Assembly (NCBI GenBank): GCA_002179805.1
Contig: NAVB01000933.1
Location: forward strand, 1 to 38,884
DNA from: Acanthamoeba lenticulata
Taxonomy: Eukaryota; Discosea; Longamoebia; Acanthamoebidae
DNA length: 38,884 bases
Reading direction: 5' to 3'
Positions 22,501-33,733 of the stretch are shown one piece after another (within the stretch, counting starts at the first letter, position 1; each line of letters starts with the position of its first letter). The position numbers and the translations under genes were made by a program. Under the pieces are notes generated by a model. The model was given only the letters and a program-made list of their open reading frames with translations. It was not told where the DNA came from and made no database searches.

Positions 22501-23656
22501 TCAGGCCCGCCGCCCTGCGTTTGACCAGTGAAGAGCAGTGATGAGTGTCTCGAGTCCCCGCTGGCGAATAGACGAGAAGAGGCGCACCGGGCGATGTGAG
22601 ACGAGGCCACGTTCTGGAGGAGCGCCGCGAGGGCAAACGACGGGACGCCGCCGGGCATGTCCGAGGCCGGCTTGGCCAGCAGCATGAACACCTCCACCAG
22701 GAGCTCCAGCGTCTTGTCCTCCCTGTGTGCAACGTCATTGTGGAGTCAACTCATGTGTCGACATCGCATTGGCCGACGAGGAGAGCTCGGCCGGGCTCGT
22801 ACCGCGCGCCGCAGGCGTGGAGAAGCAGCGTGGCCAGGAGGCCCACACGCGTGTCGTAGTCCACTTGGCCATCGCCATGATTGTCGTAGTCGACGCTGCC
22901 GCCGTCCACGCGGACGCCGGCCAGCCACTTGAGGACGACGCGGGGCAAGTCGACTGACGACGGCCGGGCGGCGGGCACGACGACGAGTAGCTTGCCCAGC
23001 GCCACCCGCAGGCCGGGCGCGGCCGACTCGCGCAGGAGCGGCGCCAAGTGCGGGTGGAGCGCGTTGCAGTCGCGGAGCACGCCGGTCGGGTCGGCCTGGC
23101 CTGCAGCGGAGGACAAGGAAAGTCAGGCGCGCAGATCATCACGATATAACATGACATCACTTCAGACGTGAAAGGTGAGGCGAACTCTTGAGGTGGAGCG
23201 CGAGGCACAGCAGCTGCACGGCCTGGTCCAGGCTGTGGGCCTGTGCGGCGGGTGGATGGTGAGTTGTGGTGTGCAGGGCAGGGCAAGGGACGTACGGTGT
23301 CAGTCAGCACGCTGACGAGGCGCGACGTGGTGAAGAAAGAGGCGGCCCAGTGCGGCTGCCCCGGCAGGGTCGCGAGATGCGTCATGAGCATCTGGCCCAT
23401 CCTGGCGTGCCATCAAGATGAGCTGAGCCGATGCAGATGCAAATGCAGCAGGACAAGGAGCAGAGGTGGTGCAAGAGGAGAAGACGTACGTGGGTTCAGG
23501 GCCCGGACCAAGGAGCAGTTCGGAGGCCAGCTGGTAGAGAGCATGGCTGGCCGCCTCGCCCTCGGGGCGGCAAGTGGGCAGAAGCCGCTGCATGACCGCA
23601 ATTTTGGCCTGGTCGGGGTGGCCCGACATGAGGAGGCCCCGCACCAGCTTCTCCAT
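19517..23656 (-). CDS. Ubiquitin-specific protease, USP35/USP38-like
   Basis: The multi-exon gene starts at 23656 (MEKLVRGLLMSGHP). Exon 1 is 23656-23490 and exon 2 23401-23296; others follow around 23250-23190, 23115-22750, 22710-22590, 22500-22420, 22370-22230, 22170-22090, 22035-21490 and 21290-21171. The helical N-terminal region resembles human USP38 (FHLISWPL, YQHSPTVFHALLPDL, GYPELYSPLL). The catalytic Cys box GLVNLGNTCYLNSALQALFM is at about 21230-21171, followed by QHDSSEFLK (about 20800), YMLDRLE, TFGGALTNRIICSACG (zinc-type Cys pair), YHCPQCATL, LTLKRFSYD and the His box HSGRSAHHGHYYAY. Catalytic Cys and His are present. It is expected to remove ubiquitin from proteins. The last codons read through GTACGTCG into a poly-Val repeat, so the true C-terminus may involve another splice. 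Confidence 0.9.
19540..19571. repeat. CGA/CAA trinucleotide repeat
   Basis: A short imperfect (CGA/CAA) repeat lies at the 3' end of the USP-like gene. If translated on the minus strand it gives a run of valines. Confidence 0.7.
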
Positions 23657-23795
23657 CTCTTTTTGATGTGTGTAGCGTCCTTCTTGCCACTGCTTCGGTC
23701 GTTGGCAGGAAAAAGAAAACTAAAAATAAAAGATAGTAAGCTCCAGCAATCTCAAGAATGAATAATTATTATTTTATGATTTTTTTTTTGCGGAT

Positions 23796-24868
23796 TCATT
23801 CAAAGGAGTCAGACGAGGCAAGGCGCCACACCTCGACGGTGCGACACTCAAAGAACTCGGAGCTGGCGAGGGGCGGGTTGAAGAAGGTCTCGCACGAACT
23901 CGAGGCTCCCTGCGTCACGTCGCCATCCATCCCCACGCGCAGGCCAAACCCACCGCCCCTGCACGAACAACGTGTCAACGAATAGGCAAGGCGAGACGAT
24001 GAAGAACGTGACGTACCCGCAACCAACGCAGATGGAGTCGGGCGAGGTGGCCACGTAGTAGCCGTTGACGCCGCTCCATCGATGCGCCTCGCACGCGGGT
24101 CGCAGCTGGAACAAAAAGGCCTGTGTTGGTGATGCACGAGATCAGTCATGGCCCTTCCCGTGATCACTGGTGGTGAAGAAGAACGTGGGCTGGACTGGGC
24201 TGGGCTTTACGATTACCTCGCCTGTGCCGGTGAAGGACGTGGGCTTCTTCTGGCACTTGAGCGGGGTGGTGAGGAAGCAGCCAAAGAGGAAGTGGTTGGC
24301 GTCCTCGATCAGGAGGACGAGCGGGCTGTGGTTGCCTACGCATGAGTAGAGGGTCGCCAGGCTGTTCCCATGGACCGTGTTCTGATACACCAACTCGAGC
24401 TCTCTGCACAAACAAGGGCACAACGTCAGGCGATTAGCTGCTGATGAACTTGGAGGTATGTTTGAATCGAATCTTGTACCCGAGTTGATGGCGTTCGTGT
24501 AGCAAGCTCATGAGCTTTTCCTTGTCCAGCGAGTTGGCAAGGAGGGTGTGGCTGGGATCAGTCCGGATCGTGCTGATGAGTCCTTCAGGAGGCCGTCGGT
24601 AGGCTGGTGATTCAGCCAAGTTGCGTGCAGACGCCCGTGACGCATGCACCACGGGTGTTGTGGGTGGGCGGGCGATAGAGGACGAGAATGAAGATGAGTA
24701 AGAAGATGATGTGTGAGAAGAGGACGAAGAGGAGGAGGAAGATTGAAGCTGGCGCGCCAACTTCTCATCCTCTTGCTGCTGTTGCTCATCTAGGCACCTA
24801 AGGACGTGAGCTTCGATGGCCCCCTCCGCAAAGTTGCGGGAACATACGGGGCACTCCACTTGTGTCAT
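23796..24868 (-). CDS. UBZ zinc finger plus TLDc domain protein
   Basis: Four exons: 24868-24480, 24403-24217, 24120-24017 and 23958-23796, with matching phases. The N-terminus (MTQVECPVCSRNFAEGAIEAH) is a C-x2-C-x11-H-x3-C zinc finger of the UBZ type, which binds ubiquitin. A Gln/Glu segment and a Ser-rich linker follow. The C-terminal half is a TLDc domain: LVYQNTVHGNSLATLYSCV, HFLFGCF, then HRWSGVNGYYV, GFGLRVG, CETFFNPPLASSEFF and VEVWRL, a typical TLDc ending. TLDc proteins (OXR1, NCOA7, TLDC2 families) act in oxidative-stress protection and bind the V-ATPase. Linking UBZ with TLDc implies recruitment to ubiquitinated material, by inference. The gene starts upstream of, and runs in the same direction as, the USP-like gene, 139 bp away. 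Confidence 0.88.
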
Positions 24869-25317
24869 CTGCGTGCAGTTTTTGCTTCCAATTCAGCCAG
24901 TGCTCTGCGTTTTCGTTCGCCCCCAAGGGAGAAGAGATCGAAGATTCTTCAGCTTCTGTTTGCGCTCATATAAAATGACAGCTTTATTATTAATTTAGCC
25001 CGAAAATAGTGGCTATCTTCTTTTCTATGTGTGTTGCATCATAAAGTCGACCCTGTGCCACCAACGGGTACTATGCCCGAAGGACACAGACACTGAGTAC
25101 CTCGTAGACCAGGTTTTCCTCCAGCTAATCCTATCTGTCGAGCCAATGGCTGCCCCTGAAAGATGATGCGATGCGGCCGGAAGTGAGCGTGCTCAGTGGT
25201 AGCGCCAACAGCGCCATGGGACAGAGATTGCCTCAACATAACACAACAAAATCTCTGTAAACTTGTTGCCTTTTTTCTGTGAAAGATCTTCCGTTCTATC
25301 GAAAGAAAAATGAAACC
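24869..25317. other. Intergenic region
   Basis: This 449-bp stretch lies between the UBZ-TLDc gene start and the SETD9-like gene stop, both on the minus strand. No frame looks like protein. It probably holds the promoter of the former and the 3' UTR of the latter. Confidence 0.5.
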
Positions 25318-26932
25318 TCACCAGAAGGGGCTGGCAATGGCCTTGGGCGTCTTCCATCGCCGGGTGGCCTCCTCCACGTCCGGCTGCGTGTACCAGTCCG
25401 GGTAGGGATTGATCGGATTGTACCTGAGACGTGTTGTGTGAACGATGAGCCAAACCTTTGCCTGTTGATATTCAAGTTGTTGTGCGCGAACCTGTAGTTG
25501 AGGAAGAGCTCCTCGTCGACGATGTGCCGCGTGGCAAGGCACACGATCGAGCGGATGTAGCAGTCGGTCATCGTGTTGTAGAAGAGGTTGGGCTCTTGGA
25601 CGTACTCGTGTGGCACGTAGGGCTTGAGCTCATCCGGGAAGCTGTTGGCAAACTCGAACCCGTAGCACATCACGTTGGGCTGCGTGCCAGCCGGTGGGTG
25701 GTTGATGTACTGCGCGATGCCGAGCGGGTTTCGATACTTGAGCAGCTGCTTCTCGTCCTTGATCGACTGGCCTACGCGCTGCACAAGTTCAAGATGAGAT
25801 GAAGAGTGAGTCACCAAGAAGGCTCGAGGCTTGTCCAACACGTACCTCGAGCCTCCTCAGGAGGCGTCGCGCAGCAAAGGCCTTGCGCTCCCAGTCCCGG
25901 CCGTCCACCACCACGCCTGGGCTCGGCAGGTTTGAGACTAGCGCAAGCAAGACGTTGCTGGTGTGCGGACTGGAGCTGTCACGTACCGTCATAACGGCCG
26001 TACATGTAGTTGTTGTCCTTGACCACGGCCTCGGTCAGGGTGTGCGGGAAGTGGACCGTCCCGGCGTAGATCGCCAGCACGGTGCCCGGCAAGACGTGCC
26101 CTCGCACATGCACACCTGATGTACACACGTCAGTTGTGTTGCACGCGCGTGCGTGTGTCGCCGTAGACACACGTGTGGGCGGAGCACGCGCGCACCAAAG
26201 CCGGCCTCGGGGTGTTCGATCCGCGACGGCGAGATGTGGAGCGTGAAGGCCTTGCTCGGGTGCGGCAGCGGCTTATCGATGATCTCTTCATCGCGCCTGA
26301 GCTCTGCACAGCGCGCAAGGGTGAGCCAAGGGGGGGGGGCAAGCATTCAGGCCATGGCTGAGCCTTCGAGCCGGGCGCGCACCGAGCTGCGTGTGGTGGG
26401 TGACCTCGTCGAGCGCGGCCTCGACGGCCTCTTCCTTGGGCGGGCGCAGCGGCTGCGGGTACGGGTCCAGTCCGCCCAACTCGTGCACGAATCGGAAGAG
26501 CTCGAGGACCTGGGCTTGGAGGTCCCTGCGGATGGTGGTCTTCTGCTTGAGGTATGACAGCTTGGTGAGCTCGTGCTCCACCTCTGTCGTGTCATCGAAC
26601 AGGTCTCGGCTCTCGGGCGTCAGCGGGAGGTGCCTGCACCACGATTAGAAGCCAGCAGGAAGCGCTGAACTGCCAGTGAGAGCTGCGCGTACTTTTTGTG
26701 ACGATGGTAGGAGGTGAGGAACAGGGCCTTGTAAGTGTCCAAGTTCTCCTGAAACGCGCCAGATTCGACGTGTCGCGTGGCGCGATTCGCGACGAACTGC
26801 CGCCATCGCTGGCAGTGATTTAAAAAAATGAAATTAATAAATGTGAGTGAAATTGATCACCATTCGCAAAGTTACACTACGAAGTCAAACACAAGGCAGA
26901 TCGGGCAATCCTACCTTGGCGATGAACGACAT
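25318..26932 (-). CDS. SET-domain protein, SETD9-like
   Basis: The gene begins with an 18-nt exon (26932-26915, MSFIAK), then an exon starting at 26808 (RWRQFVANRATRHVESGAFQ), one starting near 26633 (HLPLTPESRDLFDDT), and further exons to the last at 25423-25318 (stop TGA). SET-domain features are GHVLPGTVLAIYAGTV, VVVDGRDWERKAF, YRNPLGIAQYINHPP and PNVMCYGFEF, matching the N-H region that binds S-adenosylmethionine, then VDEELFLNYRYNP and PYPDWY with the conserved Tyr. The layout matches the poorly studied SETD9 family, whose substrate is unknown. A charged helical N-terminal region precedes SET. Internal exon ends other than the first and last two are approximate. Confidence 0.85.
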
Positions 26933-27038
26933 GTTGGGTGTGGTCTGTTTCCGCCGACAATTAGGTCTAGAAGAAAAGGTAGCAAAGAAAAGTTTTAGAA
27001 ACACACAACTGGCCCAGGCAGCTTTACAGAGGAAGAAG
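26933..27038. promoter_or_regulatory. Divergent intergenic region
   Basis: About 106 bp separates the SETD9-like ATG (minus) and the CCDC137-like ATG (plus). Both promoters and 5' UTRs must fit here or overlap the neighbouring gene. No TATA-like motif is obvious. Confidence 0.45.
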
Positions 27039-28370
27039 ATGGGACGAGTTGCGCGATACAAGAAAGCGAAGCAGTTCCAGTTCCAAATGGGAAAGGAACC
27101 CGATTTGCTCGGGCCTGAGGGCAAGAATGTGGCGCCAAAGACTGACCAAAACATGCCGGCTTCCTTGAAGCGCCTCATGGCCGCTAAAGAGAAGATGAAA
27201 GAGATTGAGGGTACTCACTCGTCCCTGCATTAAATTGCGTTTTTGTTCGTGCATCGTCTCTTCGTTCCGTAAGAATGGAATTAAATCAGAAATTTGGTAA
27301 ATTAATCTCAATGCAAATGCAGCAAACAAGGGAAAGAAGCGCGGAGACGCTAAGGCGGCAACAACCACGGCCACGGCCACGCCCACAGCCACGACTGCTA
27401 CGGCACCGACTGCACCACCGACCGCTGAGGACGGCAAAACCAACAGCAAGGGAGGACGGAAGCGCAAGCACAACACTGATGCCAACGCTGCCACCGAGAC
27501 CAGCACCACCACGTCCACCACCAGCAGCGGTGCCGATCCCGCCAGTGATGGGACCAGCCAAGAGCAGCCAACGCCTGAGCCCGAGCCCGAGGCCAAGAAG
27601 TACAAGGTACAGGCAGAAGCACAGTGCCCGCGGACCACGCGCAACGGCTGACACTCGCGAGTGTGGCTGCAGTTTGAGAGCATGCGGCCGGATGAGTCCT
27701 ACCGACAGTTCATGCAGCGTCTGCGGCGACAGACGCGCGACGCCATCAACGCCAAGAACATGGAGGAGAAGAAGGGCATTTCCCGCGCCCGCAAGCAGTA
27801 CGCCAAGTTTCATTTTTCAAATAATTATCATCAATTATTATTATTATTATTTAAATACTCTTTAAATTTTTAGCAATCAATTACTGATATTTTTTGTGGG
27901 ACAAAAATAATAGGAAACTGAAGGAAAAGGAGGAGAAGCGTAAGTTGAGGAAGATGGGCAAAAAGGAGGGCGACGAGTTTCTGCAGCGGGAAACGGTCAA
28001 GTTTGGCGAGGTCGCGCAGGCGCCGCCCGTGCTCACGGCCAAGCCCAAGGCCAAGCGGTCGGCGGCGGAGGTGATGGCCGAGGCGCTGCAGCAGAAGCAG
28101 GCCAAGGAGGCCAAGCAGAAGGAGCGCGAGAAGGAGAAGCGACGGCTGACCAAGGAGGAGAAGAAGGCCGAGCGCGAGCGGCGGAAGAAGATGACGGAGG
28201 AGGAACGCGAGCGCGAGCGGGAGCAACAGGAGCGCGAGGCCCAGGCCAAGCGGGCCAAGCAGCTCCTGCTGGCGCGCGTGCTCGAGAACTACAAGCAGAC
28301 CAAGGAGGCCCGCAAGCAGCAGCTCAAGGAGATGGACCCCACCCAGAAGCGCGATGTTCACTATCTTTAA
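27039..28370 (+). CDS. CCDC137-like nuclear basic coiled-coil protein
   Basis: Four exons (27039-27210, 27323-27606, 27673-27806, 27914-28370) total 349 codons including the stop. The first exon has MPASLKRLMAAKEKMKEIEG, resembling the CCDC137 segment with spaced basic and Met residues. Exon 2 is low-complexity Thr/Ala/Pro with a basic KGGRKRKHN motif, probably a nuclear signal. Exons 3-4 carry FESMRPDESYRQFMQRLRR, then TVKFGEVAQAPPVLTAKPK, the most family-like stretch, followed by a long Lys/Glu/Arg helix. CCDC137 proteins localise to nucleoli and chromosomes in animals; a ribosome-biogenesis role here is inference. An in-frame ATG at 26922 would overlap the divergent gene, so the ATG at 27039 was preferred. 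Confidence 0.78.
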
Positions 28371-28726
28371 GTGGATGCTTCAACAACAAAAGAACAACTT
28401 ACCATACCCTCTAGCTCACGAAGACAGATGCAATTCTGAACAGGCTGCACAAGTGTCGTACCTCGAGCTAGAGCCACGGATCTCTACTTCTGACTAAAGG
28501 ACCCAAGGAGGCGAGCACATCACTTCTCCCTTTCTCCACCTACTCTCTTAACCTTGAAGTTGCGCGAGTGCAGTTACGCAAGGCTTTTGCATCACCATCA
28601 TGGCGTACTGCGCTCAAGCCGCTGTTGACGGCACGAGAGGTGTTGTTCACCCAAAAGAGAGAAGAGTATTCAGATAACGACGCTGACTGGCCGGGTATTC
28701 TGCCGCGACAAACGGCCAGTGACGAC
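28371..28726. other. Intergenic / 5' leader region
   Basis: This 356-bp stretch precedes the ADP-ribosylglycohydrolase gene. The frame of that gene stays open upward to 28568 without an ATG, so part of it could be translated through an undetected upstream exon. Otherwise nothing clear is seen. Confidence 0.4.
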
Positions 28727-30561
28727 ATGCAAGAAGAGGTTCTTGAGGAGGTCCCAAACGCCGCGGCTTCTGAAGCACAACATACCAGTGAACCAAAGAA
28801 GGACGATGACAAGTGGTGGCTTGCCGAGCTGGACCAATCCATCTTGGAAAACAAATTGATCGACAAAATCCTCGGCTGCATCTACGGCAACTGCCTTGGA
28901 GATGCCGTGGGTCTCGGTACTTCACCCCTCTCCAGCTTGCCTCTCTCAGTGGCCCTTTAATTTTATATTTTTTACTTTTTTTGCAGCTACCGAGTTCCTC
29001 AACAAAAAGAAAATCGAGCTCTTGTACGGGGACGATCCTGTGCCCTTCCCCGACTACAAGCTGAACGCGCACAACCGACGCTGGACGCGCGGTGACTGGT
29101 GCGCTCGCTCTCCTGACGCTCTGATGAGCTGCTTGCGTGCGGCAATCGCCAATCGCGTTCTTGTTCTGCATAAAACAAACAGGACCGACGACAGCGACCA
29201 GATGATCCTCATCCTGGAGACCATTCTCGAGCTCAACGGAACCGTCGACGAGCGCCACTACGCCAGCAAGCTCATGGTGCGCCTGGGACAACAACAACAA
29301 CACCAGCGCCAAGGACTCGGCCACACCAGACTGACCTCTCGCGTTGAGTGCAGCGGTGGATCTACTCTGGCTTCCCCGAGCTGGGCGACTTTGCCGGAAT
29401 GGGCCTGGGCAGGACGACGTCGATTGTGGTCAACAATCCGCGGTTCCTGAAGGATCCACATGCCGCTGCCAAGGCCGGGTGGGAGGAGCTCGGCGGCAAC
29501 GCTGCGCCCAACGGTAAGGAGGAACCCTTCCCACCCTGCGTTGCACAGTGGCCCATTTTCTGATTGGCCAATCTACTCGCGTGCACACAGGCGCCGTCAT
29601 GCGTACCTCCATTCTGGGCATCCTCAACTACGACGACCTGGACCTCGTCATCGCCAACACTCTTCGCATCGCCAAGGTTATTTTTTATAATTTTAAATTT
29701 TTTGAATATCCTTTCTTTTACATTTTATTTCGTTTTCGTTTCGTTTCATTTTTCGTTTTCGTTATTTTTGATGATTTTTGTTTTTTTGCTGCTCGTGTAG
29801 GTCACGCACTACGACACGAGGTGCCTGGCCAGCTGCGTGGCGACCACCACAGCCATCGCAATGATGCTGCAGGGCCATGACGTCGAGTCGCCCGAGGGCC
29901 TCCAGCAGCTCATTGACAGCGCCGTCGCCCACGGCCTCAAGGTCGGTCCTTCGCCCTTCCCTTCCTCTGCCCCTTCCCGAGCGCAGCAGCTGAGCCGCGG
30001 CCACATGTCGCAGCATTTGCCGCCAGAGCACGAGGACGAGTTCCGGCAGCACATCAAGCGGGACGCGTCGGTCGAGAGCCTGACGAGCCTCCAGCTGGAC
30101 GACGGCGCCAAGATCGGCTACACGCTCAAGTGCGTGGGCTCGGGCTTCTGGGCCCTGTGCGCCTCGGACGACTTCAAGCACATGATCAACCTCGTCGTGC
30201 GCGAGGGCGGCGACGCCGACACGTACGTGTCCTCTTCGTCCTTCTTCGTCTTCCTCAAGCGCCGCTTGGCCAACTCACCGCGGTGGATCGCGTGCGCAGG
30301 AACGGAGCCGTGTGCGGCGCGCTGTGGGGCGCGCGGTACGGCTACTCGGCGCTGCCGCGAGACTGGCTCGCGGCGATGCCCAACAAGGCGTGGCTCGACC
30401 GCAAGGTGGTGCGCTTCCTCAACCTCCTGCGCCTCACCGACGTCGAGCAAGCCGTCATCGAGCGTTCGTTCGAAGAGCGCGCGCTGGCCGAGGGCCGCAA
30501 GAATCCCTTCCAGGCCAGCAGCCAGGAAGACGAGGAGGCCAAGGAAGCGCACTGGGTGTAG
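28727..30561 (+). CDS. ADP-ribosylglycohydrolase family protein (ARH/DraG)
   Basis: Exons 28727-28910, 28987-29098, 29183-29276, 29354-29513, 29591-29676, 29801-30222 and 30300-30561 give 440 codons in phase. The DraG/ARH signature is complete: CIYGNCLGDAVG near the start, WTDDSDQM (split by an intron; metal-binding Asp pair), RTSILGIL, THYDTRCLASCVA (second metal/ADP-ribose site), and late GGDADTNGAVCGALWGARYG (third metal-binding DAD). These enzymes remove ADP-ribose from proteins or from O-acetyl-ADP-ribose using two Mg ions; substrate is not predictable here. A region around 29942-29987 could be an unspliced in-frame insertion or a tiny intron. The start is the first in-frame ATG; the N-terminal 35 residues are acidic. 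Confidence 0.9.
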
Positions 30562-30587
30562 GCTTTAGAAAAACGAAGAAATAAAAT

Positions 30588-33500
30588 ATGTCAAAAAGAA
30601 AACAAAAAAAAGATAAAAACAAACGCGAAGAGATGGAGCAGTGGCGGGTGAGGCGGGCAGGTGCATTGGTTGCCGTGCACGGCAGCCTGTTCGAGGCCAG
30701 CGTCATGGCGCTGCTCCTTACGCCCGTCAGCGAAGCAGTAGGCACAAGGCACGGCACTTGTTGCCTCTTGTTTGGAGCCCCCCCTCCCAAAACCTCTTCT
30801 TCTTCTCTTCTTGAGTGCTGAGAAAGGCGGGGGAGGGGGCGGCAGGGTGGCGACGATGGGCGCCGACGTGTGCGCGCGCGTCGTGGAGGCGGCACGGCGG
30901 TGGGCACTCCTCGACGATCGCACACTGCCCCTGATGGCCCGCCTGTCGTATTACCTCGGGGCCGAGTCGTCCCACCACCTGCCGCTCACGTGAGTCTCTC
31001 TCTTCTCGCTCTTCAACCAACACGTTGTCGGACAGGAAAGCTCATCCCCGACAACGCAGAGAGTTTGTGCACGTTTCGCAGCGTGTCCTGCACATGACGG
31101 CCGGCCTGTGGAGCAACCTGGCCTCCATCGACGCCACGGACTCGAGGTCTCTCTGCCTCTGCCGTGTGTGCGCAAAGCGCGCCGTCATGGACTCATCTTC
31201 GTTTGTATGCGTGAAGCGTGGACGACGAGTTCCTGGCGCGGCTGGGCACGAGTCCGGCGGCTGAGCGGCTGCAAGAGCTCAAGCTGTCCCGCTGCGTGGG
31301 CATCACGACCGACGGCCTGCGCGCCCTGAGCGCCTTCCCCCGGCTCCGGTTCGCGCAACAACATCCTCGAGGTCCCAAACAACCGCCACAAAACGGAACT
31401 GACAGAGGCGTGGTGCAGGCGGCTCAGCCTGGCCGAGAACAGCCTGCTGGGCGACGCCCTCTACGCCGTGCTGGTGGACAGCTGCCCGCAGCTCGAGGCA
31501 CGTCTTGCTGCTCGGCCCAACGCGTTTCGCGTTCAGCACAACGACTGACGCGAGGTGGCTCTGGCGCCAGGCGCTCAACCTGTGCGGGTCGGACCGAGAG
31601 ACGCAGCTCCGGTCGGAGCGCTTCCTCAACCGCCTGGCCCTGGCCTCGCTGTACGCAGCCTCAGAGGTCGCCGCTGTTGTCCAGAGGGACGACGATGACA
31701 ACGACGCCAGGCGAGGAACAGAGCCCGCGTGGCCGCTGCCGCGGCTTGTCGAGCTGTACATCGAGTTCCCGCCGCTGAGCCTGCTTCAGCTTCTGCAGCG
31801 CGCCGGGCGGCTGGACCGCTTCGTGGCGCTCGGCCCGCCCAGCGGCCGCGCGATCCACCCGAGGGGCATCAAGCTGCGCGGACGGGCCGAGCTCCCGCTG
31901 GCGGACGGCGAGCCCGTGCCCATGCCCATGTCTGTTCTGCTCGTCTCACCCAAGCTTCAGATTCTTGACGCGCTGTGGAGCATGCGCCACATGCGCAATG
32001 ACAGCGTCGAGCTCAGCGGCGAGCTGGTGAAGCTGCTCCTCGCCCGCCTGCGGTCTGTCGACGAGCCTCGCCCCGTCTTTGCCTGGGAGGGCCTCGCCCT
32101 GGTTCCCGCGGCCTCGGCCGCTGTTCAAGGCGGCGGCGGCGGCTTCGACGACGGCGATAACAACGAGGACGGCCCGACCGCGCAGTGGCAAATGCAGATC
32201 GAGCTGTTGTCGTTCTATTTCCCGCGCCTGCGGCGGCTCTCCCTCATGCGGCGCCTCAACGCGACGGCCTCTGAAGACGACCCGTCGAGCGAGGACGCAC
32301 GCCTGAGGCTCGACTGGACTGCGGCGCTGGCGCGGCTCCACCTGGCCGAGTTGGTTTTGTCGCACCCGGACGCCCTGCTGGCCACCACCGCCGCCTCTGG
32401 GGAGGTCGACGCGTGGGCCTCGCTGATGCACGTGTCCATGGCGGGGCTGACCACGCTCGAGATCCAGGGCGGCTGCCGTCGGGACCACCTGGCGGCCCTC
32501 GCCGGCCTCGGTTCCACCCTCGCCACGCTCCGCCTGCGCGGCCTCTGGCTGGACCATCGAGACGCCATACGCGGCGGCGACATCGACGGCGGCACGGTGG
32601 CCAACGTGTGGGACGTCCTCGAGGCGCTGCCGGCCTTGCGCTACCTGGAGATGAGCGTGCGCGCTCCGGTGCGTGATGACGATGATGACGACGACGAAGA
32701 GGGCGAAGACGACGTCGATAGCCAGCGCCATGTGTGCCGCCACGCAGGCCTCGAGGCGTTGGTGATGTTTGGTCAGGGCGTCAGTATGCGGTTGAGCGTC
32801 GCGTGTCCGCGCCTGCGGCGATGCTGTTTAGTCTTTCAACCGCTGCGCCACCTGCGCGAGCTGATGGCCGAGCTCCAGGCGCACGCGCCGCTGCTGGAAG
32901 ACCTCCAGCTGAGCCAATGTGACGACGACGGTGGCAGCAGCGATGACGGCGCCTGGCTCGGACGGCTGCTCTTGAGCTTCCCGTGGCTGCGCCGCTTGTC
33001 CCTGTCGGGCTACACGCCGCCCTCGGACGCCCGCGCGCTCGGCGCGCTGCTGGGCCAGCAGCAGCAGCAGGACCGCCGGCCGGTCATTCAGGTGGGAAGC
33101 CTGGACCTCTACTGCTCGGGCCTCGACGCCGAGGCGCTCGAGGTCGTGCTGGCCGCCTGCCCGCGCCTGCACACCCTCCAGCTGGCCGCCTTCACATTGC
33201 CAATTCCTGGCATGCGGAACTTCCCGGTCTCTTTGTTGTTGCCGCCGCGGCGGCCGCTCGTGCCGGGCATGACGCTGCCCGCCCTCCGGCGGCTCCAGCT
33301 CGGGCCGCTGGCGCAAGCCGCCTCCGCGGCCGACGACGGACCAGCGGCGCCGCTGGTCATCGACGTGGCCTCACTGGCGCCGCAGGCCCACACAGTGATG
33401 ATCAACCAGGTGGAGGACGCGGTCGCCGTGCGGGCGGTCGACTGCCCCGCGCTGTGCTCGCTGGCCTTGTTCCAGCGCCGCAAGGTGTGCGTGGAGGTCG

Positions 33501-33733
33501 CTCGCGCGCCGGCGCTGCGCGAGCTCGTGCTGGGGGTCAACGACGGCGCGACGCTCGCCGTGGAGGCCTGCCCGCGCCTCGCCGTTCTAAATGTGCTGGC
33601 CTCGGGCTATGGGCAGCGGCTGCGCCTGTTGCGCCTGGTCGACTGCCCTGCGCTTGCTCAGGTGAACGTCTACAGCGAGCTTATGTCCACAGCGGACGCG
33701 CTCGCCCTCCTCGCCGGGCCTCATAGGAAGTAG
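30588..33733 (+). CDS. Leucine-rich-repeat-type protein, F-box/LRR-like
   Basis: Proposed exons: 30588-30737, 30823-30989, 31036-31146, 31217-31348, 31419-31497 and 31571-33733, all phases compatible. The N-terminal part (FVHVSQRVLHMTAGLWSNL) precedes irregular leucine-rich units such as LQELKLSRCVGITTDGLRAL, LRRLSLAENSLLGDAL, LEALNLCGSD, LRYLEMSV, LEDLQLSQCDDDG and LRRLSLSGYTPP, continuing to the end. Spacing resembles the cysteine-containing and amoebal LRR type. No convincing F-box is seen, so function as a ubiquitin-ligase adaptor is only a possibility. Acidic runs ([13 protein letters not shown]) interrupt the repeats. A second in-frame ATG at 30633 is an alternative start. The intron at 31498-31570 would be GC-AG. 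Confidence 0.72.
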
